5,065 nt of DNA from Actinomycetes bacterium (lineage in GTDB: Bacteria > Actinomycetota > Acidimicrobiia > Acidimicrobiales > Palsa-688). Below are positions 1-4,829 of the stretch, one piece after another; within the stretch, counting starts at the first letter, position 1; the number at the start of each line of letters is the position of its first letter. Where the stretch lies: assembly GCA_021827225.1 (NCBI GenBank), contig JAKAXG010000389.1, forward strand, positions 1 through 5,065. The letters are read 5' to 3'. The position numbers were made by a program, and so were the translations under genes. The notes under the pieces were generated by a model that worked only from the letters and a program-made list of their open reading frames with translations, was not told where the DNA came from and searched no databases.

Positions 1-1
1 T

Positions 2-53
2 CCGCCGCCGCAGGCGGCGGGACGTGGCGGCCCGGACGGCTGCCGGCCCGTCC
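2..53 (-). terminator. Possible terminator hairpins after the thiolase
   Basis: Two stem-loops lie just beyond the thiolase stop codon. CCGTCC/GGACGG (34-39 with 48-53, 8-nt loop) comes first, then a perfect 8-bp stem CCGCCGCC/GGCGGCGG (2-9 with 13-20, 3-nt loop). The second stem touches the window edge, so a following T-run cannot be checked. Such GC hairpins also arise by chance in this base composition. Confidence 0.4.
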
Positions 54-63
54 TGGCGGCCGT

Positions 64-1257
64 CTAGCCCAGGCGCTCGATGATGGTGGCGTTGGCCATG
101 CCGCCGCCCTCGCACATGGTCTGCAGACCGTAGCGGCCGCCGGTGCGCTCCAGCTCGTTCAGCAGGGTGGCCATGAGCTTGGTGCCGGAGGCACCGAGCG
201 GGTGGCCGAGGGCGATGGCCCCGCCGTTGACGTTGACCTTGTCCATGTCGGCGTGGTGCTCCTTGGCCCAGGCCAGGCACACGGGGGCGAAGGCCTCGTT
301 GATCTCCACCAGGTCGATGTCGTCGAGGGTCAGCTTGGACCGCTCCAGGATCTTGGCGGTGGCCGGGATGGGGGCGGTCAGCATGATCTGCGGGTCGTCG
401 CCGGCCAGCGAGAAGGCGTGGAACCGGGCCCGGGGGGTGAGGCCGAGGGCGTTGGCCTTCTCCTCGCTCATGACCAGCACGGCGGAGGCGCCGTCGGTGA
501 TCTGGGAGCTGTTGCCGGCGGTGATCTTGCCGTCCGGCTTGAACGCCGGCTTCAGCTTGCCGAGGCTCTCCACGCTCGAGTCGGGGCGGATCCCCTCGTC
601 GGCGGTGACCATCTCGTCGGACTCGGTGACCTTGCCGGTCTCCTTGTCCTTGTGCTTGAGGGAGACCGGGACGATCTCCTTCTCGAAGCGGCCCTCAGCG
701 GTGGCCCGGGCGGCCTTCTGGTGGCTGGAGGCCGAGAAGGCGTCGAGGTCCTCGCGGGAGAGGTTCCAGCGCTCGGCGATCATCTCGGCGCCGATGCCCT
801 GGGGCACCAGGCCGCCCTTGGGGGCGTAGCGCTCGCCGACGGTCGGGCCGAACGGCATGCCCATACCCTGGCCGGCGCTGCCGCCCATGGGGACCAGGCT
901 CATGACCTCCACGCCGGAGGCGATGACCACGTCGTAGGCGCCGGCGATGACGCCCTGGGCGGCGAAGTGCAGGGCCTGCTGGGAGGAGCCGCACTGGCGG
1001 TCGACGGAGGTGCCGGGGACCGACTCGGGGAAGCCGGCGGCCAGCACGGCGTTGCGGGCCACGTTGAACGCCTGGGCGCCGGTCTGCGACACGCAGCCCA
1101 TGATCACGTCGTCGACCAGGGCCGGGTCCAGGTCGTTGCGGGCGATCAGGGCCTTGAGCGTCTCGGCCGCCAGGTCGACCGAGTGCCACCCGGAGAGCTT
1201 GCCGTGGCGCTTACCGCCAGCGGTCCGGACAGCGTCAACTATTACAGCAGTCGGCAT
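64..1257 (-). CDS. Thiolase (acetyl-CoA C-acyltransferase / acetyltransferase family)
   Basis: Thiolases cleave 3-ketoacyl-CoA with CoA (beta-oxidation) or condense two acetyl-CoA units; this is a soluble cytoplasmic enzyme. From ATG 1257 the protein has 397 residues, the usual length. It shows the active-site Cys89 in VDRQCGSSQQ, NEAFA at 320-324, His352 in GHPLGASG, and the second catalytic Cys382 in MCEGGGMANA, so all catalytic residues are present. The frame is open upstream to a TTG at 1296, but I chose ATG 1257 for three reasons: family alignment begins at PTAVIVDAVRT, an AAGGAG lies 10 nt before this ATG, and the likely transcription start falls near the TTG. It has its own promoter and is separated from the peroxiredoxin by 190 bp. 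Whether it is degradative or biosynthetic cannot be told from the sequence; no 3-hydroxyacyl-CoA dehydrogenase/hydratase partner lies within the window. Confidence 0.95.
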   Translation of the reverse strand: MPTAVIVDAVRTAGGKRHGKLSGWHSVDLAAETLKALIARNDLDPALVDDVIMGCVSQTGAQAFNVARNAVLAAGFPESVPGTSVDRQCGSSQQALHFAAQGVIAGAYDVVIASGVEVMSLVPMGGSAGQGMGMPFGPTVGERYAPKGGLVPQGIGAEMIAERWNLSREDLDAFSASSHQKAARATAEGRFEKEIVPVSLKHKDKETGKVTESDEMVTADEGIRPDSSVESLGKLKPAFKPDGKITAGNSSQITDGASAVLVMSEEKANALGLTPRARFHAFSLAGDDPQIMLTAPIPATAKILERSKLTLDDIDLVEINEAFAPVCLAWAKEHHADMDKVNVNGGAIALGHPLGASGTKLMATLLNELERTGGRYGLQTMCEGGGMANATIIERLG

Positions 1258-1296
1258 TGAGGGGGCACTCCTTGTTATCTCTTTTGGTGTCCCCAA

Positions 1297-1325
1297 ATTA
1301 GAGGCAGGGGCGTCCCTAATGACAA
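1297..1325 (-). promoter_or_regulatory. Promoter of the thiolase gene
   Basis: Read on the minus strand there is a -35 TTGTCA (1325-1320), a 17-nt spacer and a -10 TCTAAT (1302-1297). Each hexamer is one base from the sigma-70 consensus, which is striking in such GC-rich DNA. Transcription would begin near 1290, leaving a leader of roughly 30 nt that contains the AAGGAG ribosome binding site. The arms ATTAG (1297-1301) and CTAAT (1316-1320) form an inverted repeat over the spacer and could be an operator. Confidence 0.7.
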
Positions 1326-1363
1326 TCGGGCGGCGGGAAGCGGTGGGGAGCCCGGGCAGAAGC

Positions 1364-1392
1364 GAAGGGGACGGGCGACGCCCGTCCCCTTC
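1364..1392 (-). terminator. Strong hairpin terminator after the peroxiredoxin
   Basis: A perfect 13-bp inverted repeat, GAAGGGGACGGGC (1364-1376) and GCCCGTCCCCTTC (1380-1392), encloses a 3-nt loop about 55 nt beyond the peroxiredoxin stop. In the minus-strand transcript it is followed by a mildly T-containing stretch (CTTCTG), not a real T-run. This is common for high-GC bacterial terminators. It would insulate the thiolase promoter from read-through. Confidence 0.65.
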
Positions 1393-1447
1393 TCCAGAGG
1401 TTCAGATGCGGCGGGCAGCCGCCCGAGCCGCCCCTTTTTCCCAGAAG

Positions 1448-2083
1448 CTACTTGCTGGGGTCGGGGGTGAGCCGCAGGTAGGGGCGCAGCTCCTTGAAGC
1501 CCTGGGGGAACTTCTCCTTGGCCGCTTCGTTGTCGACGGCGTTGGAGATGATGACGTCCTCCCCGTGCTTCCAGTCGGCCGGGGTGGCCACCTGGTACTT
1601 GGAGGTCAGCTGCAGCGAGTCGAGGGCCCGCAGGATCTCCTGGAAGTTGCGGCCGGTGCTGGCCGGATAGGTGATCATCAGCTTGACCTTCTTGTCCGGG
1701 CCGATGATGAACACCGAACGCACGGTGAGGGTGTCGTTGGCGTTCGGGTGGATCATCCCGTACAGGTCGGCGACCTTGTGGTCGGGGTCGGCGATGATCG
1801 GATAGTTGACGTTGGTGTGCTGGGTCTCATTGATGTCGGAGATCCAGTTCTTGTGCGAGTCCAGCGGGTCGACGCTGACGGCGAGCACCTTGGCGTTGCG
1901 CTTGTCGAACTCGCCCTTCAGCTTGGCGACGGTGCCGAGCTCGGTGGTGCACACCGGGGTGAAGTCGGCCGGGTGTGAGAACAGCACACCCCAGCCGTCA
2001 CCCAGCCACTGGTGGAAGCTGATCGTTCCCTCCGTGGTCTCAGCGGTGAAGTCGGGTGCCTCGTCTCCCAGTTGGAGTGCCAT
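1448..2083 (-). CDS. 1-Cys peroxiredoxin, Prx6 subfamily
   Basis: This is a thiol peroxidase that reduces hydrogen peroxide, organic hydroperoxides and possibly peroxynitrite in the cytoplasm. The 211 residues carry the AhpC/TSA-type thioredoxin fold with the peroxidatic Cys45 in the motif PADFTPVCTTE (38-48, with Thr42), Arg122 before SVFIIGPD, and the Prx6-type TYPASTGRNFQEILRALDSL stretch near 138-157. A C-terminal 1-cysPrx domain follows (ATPADWKHGED and beyond). Cys45 is the only cysteine in the protein, so there is no resolving cysteine and an external thiol must recycle it. The start at ATG 2083 is fixed by an AGGAGG at 2089-2094, 5 nt upstream. It is flanked by hairpins and is probably monocistronic. 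Confidence 0.95.
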   Translation of the reverse strand: MALQLGDEAPDFTAETTEGTISFHQWLGDGWGVLFSHPADFTPVCTTELGTVAKLKGEFDKRNAKVLAVSVDPLDSHKNWISDINETQHTNVNYPIIADPDHKVADLYGMIHPNANDTLTVRSVFIIGPDKKVKLMITYPASTGRNFQEILRALDSLQLTSKYQVATPADWKHGEDVIISNAVDNEAAKEKFPQGFKELRPYLRLTPDPSK

Positions 2084-2113
2084 TTCATCCTCCTAGTTGC
2101 TCTATTTGGTACA

Positions 2114-2142
2114 ACGCTACTGTGACCCGGACCGAAAGGCGA
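2114..2142 (-). promoter_or_regulatory. Possible promoter region of the peroxiredoxin gene
   Basis: On the minus strand a TAGCGT (2119-2114) fits the TANNNT form of an actinobacterial -10 box. The matching -35 position (TCGCCT, 2142-2137) is poor, so this is a weak call. Transcription would begin near 2107, giving a leader of about 24 nt with the AGGAGG site. An imperfect inverted repeat GTTG-N12-CAAC (2096-2115) straddles the expected start point. Confidence 0.3.
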
Positions 2143-2147
2143 CCGGG
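2126..2147 (-). terminator. Weak hairpin after the dehydrogenase
   Basis: CCCGG (2126-2130) can pair with CCGGG (2143-2147) across a 12-nt loop, 12 nt beyond the stop codon of the dehydrogenase. There is no T-run. Only the position favours a terminator, and the stem is short. Confidence 0.25.
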
Positions 2148-2158
2148 CCTATCGGGAT

Positions 2159-2932
2159 TCAGTCGTTCTTGGCGGTCATGCCTCCGTCTACCACCAGCAC
2201 CGCCCCGTTGACGTAGGACATGGCGGGCAGCACCAGCGACACGACAGCCTGGGCCACCTCCTCGGGATCGCCGTAGCGACGGAGCGGCACCATGCGCCGG
2301 GCGAACTTCTCCTTGGCCTCGTCGGGGATGGCCGCGGTCATCCCGGTGCGGATGGGACCGGGGCACACCGCGTTCACCGTCACCCCCGAGGCGCCCAGCT
2401 CCACCGCCAGGGCCCGGGTCAGGCCGATGACGCCGTGCTTGGCGGCCACGTAGGGGCTGTTGTAGCGGCTGGCGCCGATGCCCTCGGTGGAGGCGATGTT
2501 GACGATCCGCTTCACCGTGGGCAGGCAGGCCCGGGCCAGGCGCTGGTGGGCGGTGAGGTTCACCGCCAGGGTCCGCTGCCAGGCCTCCTCGTAGGCCTCG
2601 TCGTCGCCTTCCACCACGGCCGGCAGGGCGATGCCGGCGTTGTTGATCAAGATGTCCACCGGGCCGAGGGCGGCGTTGATGTCGGCGACGGTGCGTTTGA
2701 CGGCGTCGGGGTCGGACACGTCGAGGATCCAGGCCCGGGCCGCCGGCTCTCCGTGCTCGCTGCGGATGCGCTCGGCGGTGGCGGCGACGGAGTCGTTGAT
2801 GTCCAGGCAGGCCACCCGGGCGCCCTCGTCGGCCAGGAGGAACGCCTCCGCCCGGCCCATCCCCGACGCCGCCCCGGTGACGACGGCGACCTGGCCAGCG
2901 ATGGAGCGCGACAGTGCGGAGAGGCGGGGCAT
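2159..2932 (-). CDS. Short-chain dehydrogenase/reductase (classical SDR)
   Basis: This is an NAD(P)-dependent oxidoreductase with a Rossmann fold, 257 residues long as is usual for classical SDRs. Motifs in order are TGAASGMG (19-26, dinucleotide binding), Asp44 at the end of beta-2 in ACLDIND (suggesting NAD(H) rather than NADP(H)), NNAG (97-100), and the catalytic tetrad Asn125, Ser148 (NIAST), Tyr161 and Lys165 (YVAAK). PGPIRTG follows and a C-terminal VNGAVLVVDGG closes the fold. The substrate cannot be deduced. The frame stays open upstream to 3199, but that part is arginine/proline-rich, runs into the mscS-type gene and is not SDR-like, so ATG 2932 is chosen. No SD precedes it (CTTACCCC just upstream), so translation may be leaderless or weak. 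Confidence 0.93.
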   Translation of the reverse strand: MPRLSALSRSIAGQVAVVTGAASGMGRAEAFLLADEGARVACLDINDSVAATAERIRSEHGEPAARAWILDVSDPDAVKRTVADINAALGPVDILINNAGIALPAVVEGDDEAYEEAWQRTLAVNLTAHQRLARACLPTVKRIVNIASTEGIGASRYNSPYVAAKHGVIGLTRALAVELGASGVTVNAVCPGPIRTGMTAAIPDEAKEKFARRMVPLRRYGDPEEVAQAVVSLVLPAMSYVNGAVLVVDGGMTAKND

Positions 2933-2943
2933 GGGGTAAGTCT

Positions 2944-2992
2944 GCCGCGCTACGCGGCGCGATGGGGCGGGAGGGTGCCGGCGGCAGCGCCG
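2944..2992 (-). terminator. Two short GC hairpins between the dehydrogenase and the channel gene
   Basis: The 80-bp gap holds GCCGCG/CGCGGC (2944-2949 with 2953-2958, 3-nt loop) and CGGCG/CGCCG (2979-2983 with 2988-2992, 4-nt loop). They follow the stop codon of the mscS-type gene and could end or weaken its transcript. Neither has a T-run. The first lies only about a dozen bases from the dehydrogenase start and could instead affect that gene's translation. Confidence 0.3.
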
Positions 2993-3012
2993 TCCCGTGC
3001 GGGCCGGGCGGG

Positions 3013-3939
3013 TCAGTCGGCGGGCGCCCAGGCCAGGTGGTCCTGGCGGAGCCGCTCGAGGATCCGCAGCCGCATCTCCCGGGAGGCCTTGAAGTGCTGC
3101 CCGGGTCCGGTCCGGGCCATCACCCTCAGGGTGGCGCCGGCCTCGGTGGCGGCCGCCACCCCGGCGAAGGCGGGCTCGCCCACGAACGTCTCCGTCCATT
3201 CCGGCTCGAGCGCCAGGGCCCGCGCCGCCTCCTCGGCGGCCCGGCCGGCCGCCTGCAGGTCGGTCCCGAGCGGGACCACCACGTCGACGACCGCCTCGCT
3301 CTCGGTCTCGGTGTTGTTGCCGACGGTGCGGATGTCGCCGTTGGGGACGTAGACGATCCCCCCTTCCAGCGAGCGCACCCGGGTCACCCGCAGGTTGACG
3401 CTCTCGACCGTGCCCGACGAGGCGGTGGCGCCGGTGCCGATCACGATGTGGTCACCCACCCCGTACTGGTCCTCGATGAGGATGAGCGCCCCGGAGAGGA
3501 AGTCCTTGATCAGGCTCTGGGCCCCGAAGCCGACGGCGGCGCCGACGACGGTGGCGGTGGCCACGAACGGGGCCAGGTTGATGGCCAGCTGGCCGAGGAT
3601 GGTGAGCAGTGCCACCACCCAGATGACCACCCTCAGGATGGAGGCGAACACCCCGCTGAGGGTGCGGACCCGGTCGGCGCCGCGGGGGGTGGTCTTGACC
3701 AGCGGTGACACCAGCCGGAGGGCCCCCACCGCCCGCCGGGCGATGCGGTTGACCAGGCGGGAGAGCACCACGGCGATCACCAGGATCAGGAGGATCCGCA
3801 CCGGGCCGGCCAGGTACACCTGGAGGGCGTGGGCCCGGCTGTCGGAGAACCCCAGGTTCACGAAGATCTGGTGGATGACACCCCGGTCGGTGACGGCGGG
3901 GGTGGTGGAGGTGGCGGCGGCGATGGTCCTCGCGATCAT
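3013..3939 (-). CDS. MscS-family mechanosensitive ion channel
   Basis: This is an inner-membrane channel that opens under membrane tension and releases solutes on hypo-osmotic shock. The 308-residue protein has three hydrophobic segments at about 47-65, 98-120 and 122-143. The last is the glycine/alanine-rich pore helix (VVGAAVGFGAQSLIKDFLSG, 131-150), followed by the family hallmark ILIEDQYGVGD (153-163). A beta-domain comes next, with GTVESVNLRVTRVR (176-189) and VPNGDI (198-203), then an alpha/beta C-terminal domain. It is close in length to E. coli MscS (286 residues). The N-terminal 40 residues are not conserved-looking, so the exact start is less sure. ATG 3939 has no SD, but a TAGTCT -10-like box sits 9 nt upstream, which would suit a nearly leaderless mRNA. 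Confidence 0.93.
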   Translation of the reverse strand: MIARTIAAATSTTPAVTDRGVIHQIFVNLGFSDSRAHALQVYLAGPVRILLILVIAVVLSRLVNRIARRAVGALRLVSPLVKTTPRGADRVRTLSGVFASILRVVIWVVALLTILGQLAINLAPFVATATVVGAAVGFGAQSLIKDFLSGALILIEDQYGVGDHIVIGTGATASSGTVESVNLRVTRVRSLEGGIVYVPNGDIRTVGNNTETESEAVVDVVVPLGTDLQAAGRAAEEAARALALEPEWTETFVGEPAFAGVAAATEAGATLRVMARTGPGQHFKASREMRLRILERLRQDHLAWAPAD

Positions 3940-3948
3940 CGACCGCAG

Positions 3949-3954
3949 AGACTA
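3949..3954 (-). promoter_or_regulatory. -10-like box before the channel gene
   Basis: On the minus strand TAGTCT fits TANNNT and ends 9 nt before the ATG, with no SD between. Transcription would then begin at or within a few bases of the start codon. No convincing -35 is seen at 17-18 nt, so the call is tentative. Confidence 0.3.
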
Positions 3955-3965
3955 CGGGCAGCCGC

Positions 3966-3995
3966 TTGGCGCAACCGGCCGGGCTTGGGTAGCAT
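3966..3995 (+). promoter_or_regulatory. Promoter of the rpmH-rnpA-yidD-yidC cluster
   Basis: TTGGCG (3966-3971), an 18-nt spacer and TAGCAT (3990-3995) make a plausible sigma-70-type promoter facing the cluster. Transcription would begin near 4002, leaving a leader of about 85-90 nt. It lies in the 149-bp divergent gap shared with the channel gene. No DnaA box (TTATCCACA-like) is seen in this gap. Confidence 0.5.
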
Positions 3996-4042
3996 GAGAA
4001 GCCGTGCCAGCGGGCCGCGTCGGCTGACGCGTGTCTACTTCG

Positions 4043-4076
4043 CCCGGGAGTACCGGCGACCGGTAGCGCGGCCGGG
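4043..4076 (+). other. Structured leader hairpin upstream of the shared ribosome binding site
   Basis: A perfect inverted repeat TACCGG-CGA-CCGGTA (4051-4065) is nested within an outer pair CCCGG (4043-4047) and CCGGG (4072-4076). The structure ends 3 nt before the GAGGAGG ribosome binding site. It could expose or mask that site, stabilise the mRNA, or be a by-product of base composition. I know of no described L34 autoregulatory element to match it with. Confidence 0.4.
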
Positions 4077-4079
4077 ACC

Positions 4080-4086
4080 GAGGAGG
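4080..4086 (+). promoter_or_regulatory. Shared Shine-Dalgarno for rnpA and rpmH
   Basis: GAGGAGG serves two start codons. AGGAGG (4081-4086) is 6 nt before the rpmH GTG at 4093, a good spacing. The overlapping GAGG (4080-4083) is 5 nt before the rnpA ATG at 4089, also good, while full AGGAGG pairing would leave only 2 nt to that ATG. The two registers could therefore direct ribosomes to the two frames, with rpmH expected to win. Confidence 0.75.
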
Positions 4087-4088
4087 CG

Positions 4089-4547
4089 ATGAGTGAAGAG
4101 AACCTACCAACCGAACAACCGCAAGCGGGCCAAGCGCCACGGCTTCCGTCACCGTATGGCGACGCGGGCCGGACGGGCCATCCTGAAGGCACGTCGCCTG
4201 AAGGGTCGCCAGCGCCTGTCGGCCTGATCTGGCGGATCGACCGACGCGACACCTTCGAGGCTCTCCGCCGTGGCCGTCGTCGCCGCTCGGGACCCATCTC
4301 GGTCTCCTGGATCGAAGGTGACCCCGCCGAGCCACCCCGGGTGGGTTACACCATCGGCCGGCGGGTGGGCCCCGCCGTGGTGCGCAACCGCGTGCGCAGG
4401 CGGCTGCGCATGGTGATGCGCGAGGCCTCCCCCGGGCTGCGCCCCGGCGCCTACCTGGTCGGGGTCGCCCCTGCCGCGGCTCACCTCACTTACGCCCAGC
4501 TGAAGGCTGTAGTGACCGAAGCTCTGAAAGACTTCCGTCTCGCATGA
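4089..4547 (+). CDS. rnpA: Ribonuclease P protein component, with N-terminal extension overlapping rpmH
   Basis: This protein subunit of RNase P helps the catalytic RNA trim the 5' ends of pre-tRNAs. The conserved core runs from about residue 46 to 152: [20 protein letters not shown] (49-68), [20 protein letters not shown] (85-104, with the RNR signature at 99-101), and [14 protein letters not shown] near the end. The first 45 residues are Pro/Gly/Glu/Gln-rich, look disordered, and are written in the alternate frame of rpmH. ATG 4089 is the only ATG, GTG or TTG in frame before Val85, which lies inside the core. The 152 residues exceed the usual 110-130. The same arrangement is known from Thermus. 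An alternative is a 107-residue protein starting at CTG 4224, which aligns with the usual N-terminus and overlaps the rpmH stop as CTGA. The core is certain; the start is not. Confidence 0.9.
   Translation: MSEENLPTEQPQAGQAPRLPSPYGDAGRTGHPEGTSPEGSPAPVGLIWRIDRRDTFEALRRGRRRRSGPISVSWIEGDPAEPPRVGYTIGRRVGPAVVRNRVRRRLRMVMREASPGLRPGAYLVGVAPAAAHLTYAQLKAVVTEALKDFRLA
4093..4227 (+). CDS. rpmH: Ribosomal protein L34 (bL34)
   Basis: This small basic protein of the large ribosomal subunit has 44 residues, the standard length. It opens with [18 protein letters not shown] and continues through [18 protein letters not shown], a near-textbook bL34 sequence in which most residues are Lys, Arg or small. The start is GTG 4093, because only this places the KRTYQPN motif at residue 2, and AGGAGG lies 6 nt upstream. 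The whole gene lies inside the rnpA reading frame, in the +1 register, beginning 4 nt after the rnpA ATG. It is the first gene of the rpmH-rnpA-yidD-yidC cluster, a common bacterial order. Identification is certain. Confidence 0.97.
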   Translation: MKRTYQPNNRKRAKRHGFRHRMATRAGRAILKARRLKGRQRLSA

Positions 4548-4819
4548 TGACTGGTGTCCGGCCCTCCGCCGACCATCGGCCGCCCGGTCAGGACCGGGGT
4601 CGGTCGGTGGTCGCCACCGCGCTCATCGCCGTTTTCCGGGCCTATCAGGTGGCCCGTTCCGGTCGGGTCTCGCCGTGCCGGTTCACCCCCACCTGCTCGC
4701 AGTACGCCATAGAAGCTGTCGACCGCCACGGCGCCGGACGAGGCGTCCGTCTGGCGGTGCGTCGCCTGGGCCGCTGCCGGCCCGGCGGCCCGAGCGGCTA
4801 CGACCCCATACCGGAATGA
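4544..4819 (+). CDS. yidD: Membrane protein insertion efficiency factor YidD
   Basis: YidD is a small membrane-associated protein that assists the YidC insertase. The 91 residues contain the family signature [21 protein letters not shown] (43-63, written here with Cys45 and Cys51), then [13 protein letters not shown] (66-78) with Cys78, and [11 protein letters not shown] at the end. An amphipathic stretch [14 protein letters not shown] (25-38) precedes the cysteines and likely binds the membrane. Its ATG overlaps the rnpA stop as ATGA, implying translational coupling; a second ATG follows at 4547 in frame. A GTG at 4607 would give a shorter protein nearer the usual length of 70-85, because residues 1-21 are hydrophilic and not family-like. 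Identity is sure, and the exact start is moderately sure. Confidence 0.94.
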   Translation: MMTGVRPSADHRPPGQDRGRSVVATALIAVFRAYQVARSGRVSPCRFTPTCSQYAIEAVDRHGAGRGVRLAVRRLGRCRPGGPSGYDPIPE

Positions 4820-4829
4820 GAACTCAGTG

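Noticed and set aside
695..1189. A 164-codon minus-strand frame inside the thiolase gene.
   Set aside because: Arg/Pro/Gly-rich out-of-frame reading of a gene whose true frame has every catalytic motif.
202..1260. A 352-codon plus-strand open frame opposite the thiolase, and another at 143-829.
   Set aside because: They are antisense shadows of GC-rich thiolase codons; the products are Gly/Val/Leu/Ala-rich or low-complexity with no family motif.
1258..1296. Upstream extension of the thiolase to TTG 1296.
   Set aside because: It would contain the AAGGAG ribosome binding site and lie at or before the likely transcription start; family alignment begins at ATG 1257.
947..1978. A long plus-strand frame spanning thiolase, gap and peroxiredoxin.
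   Set aside because: It runs across two convincing minus-strand genes, a promoter and a terminator, and has no recognisable domain.
2933..3199. Upstream extension of the dehydrogenase into the channel gene.
   Set aside because: The extra 89 residues are Arg/Pro/Gly-rich, not SDR-like, and are an out-of-frame reading of the channel's C-terminus.
2435..3708. Plus-strand frames at 2435-3352 and 2914-3708.
   Set aside because: They are shadows opposite the dehydrogenase and channel genes with low-complexity products.
3452..4484. Minus-strand frames at 3452-4297, 3952-4335 and 4149-4484, antisense to rpmH-rnpA.
   Set aside because: They cross the divergent promoter region and have Arg/Pro-rich products without motifs; the true plus-strand genes are certain.
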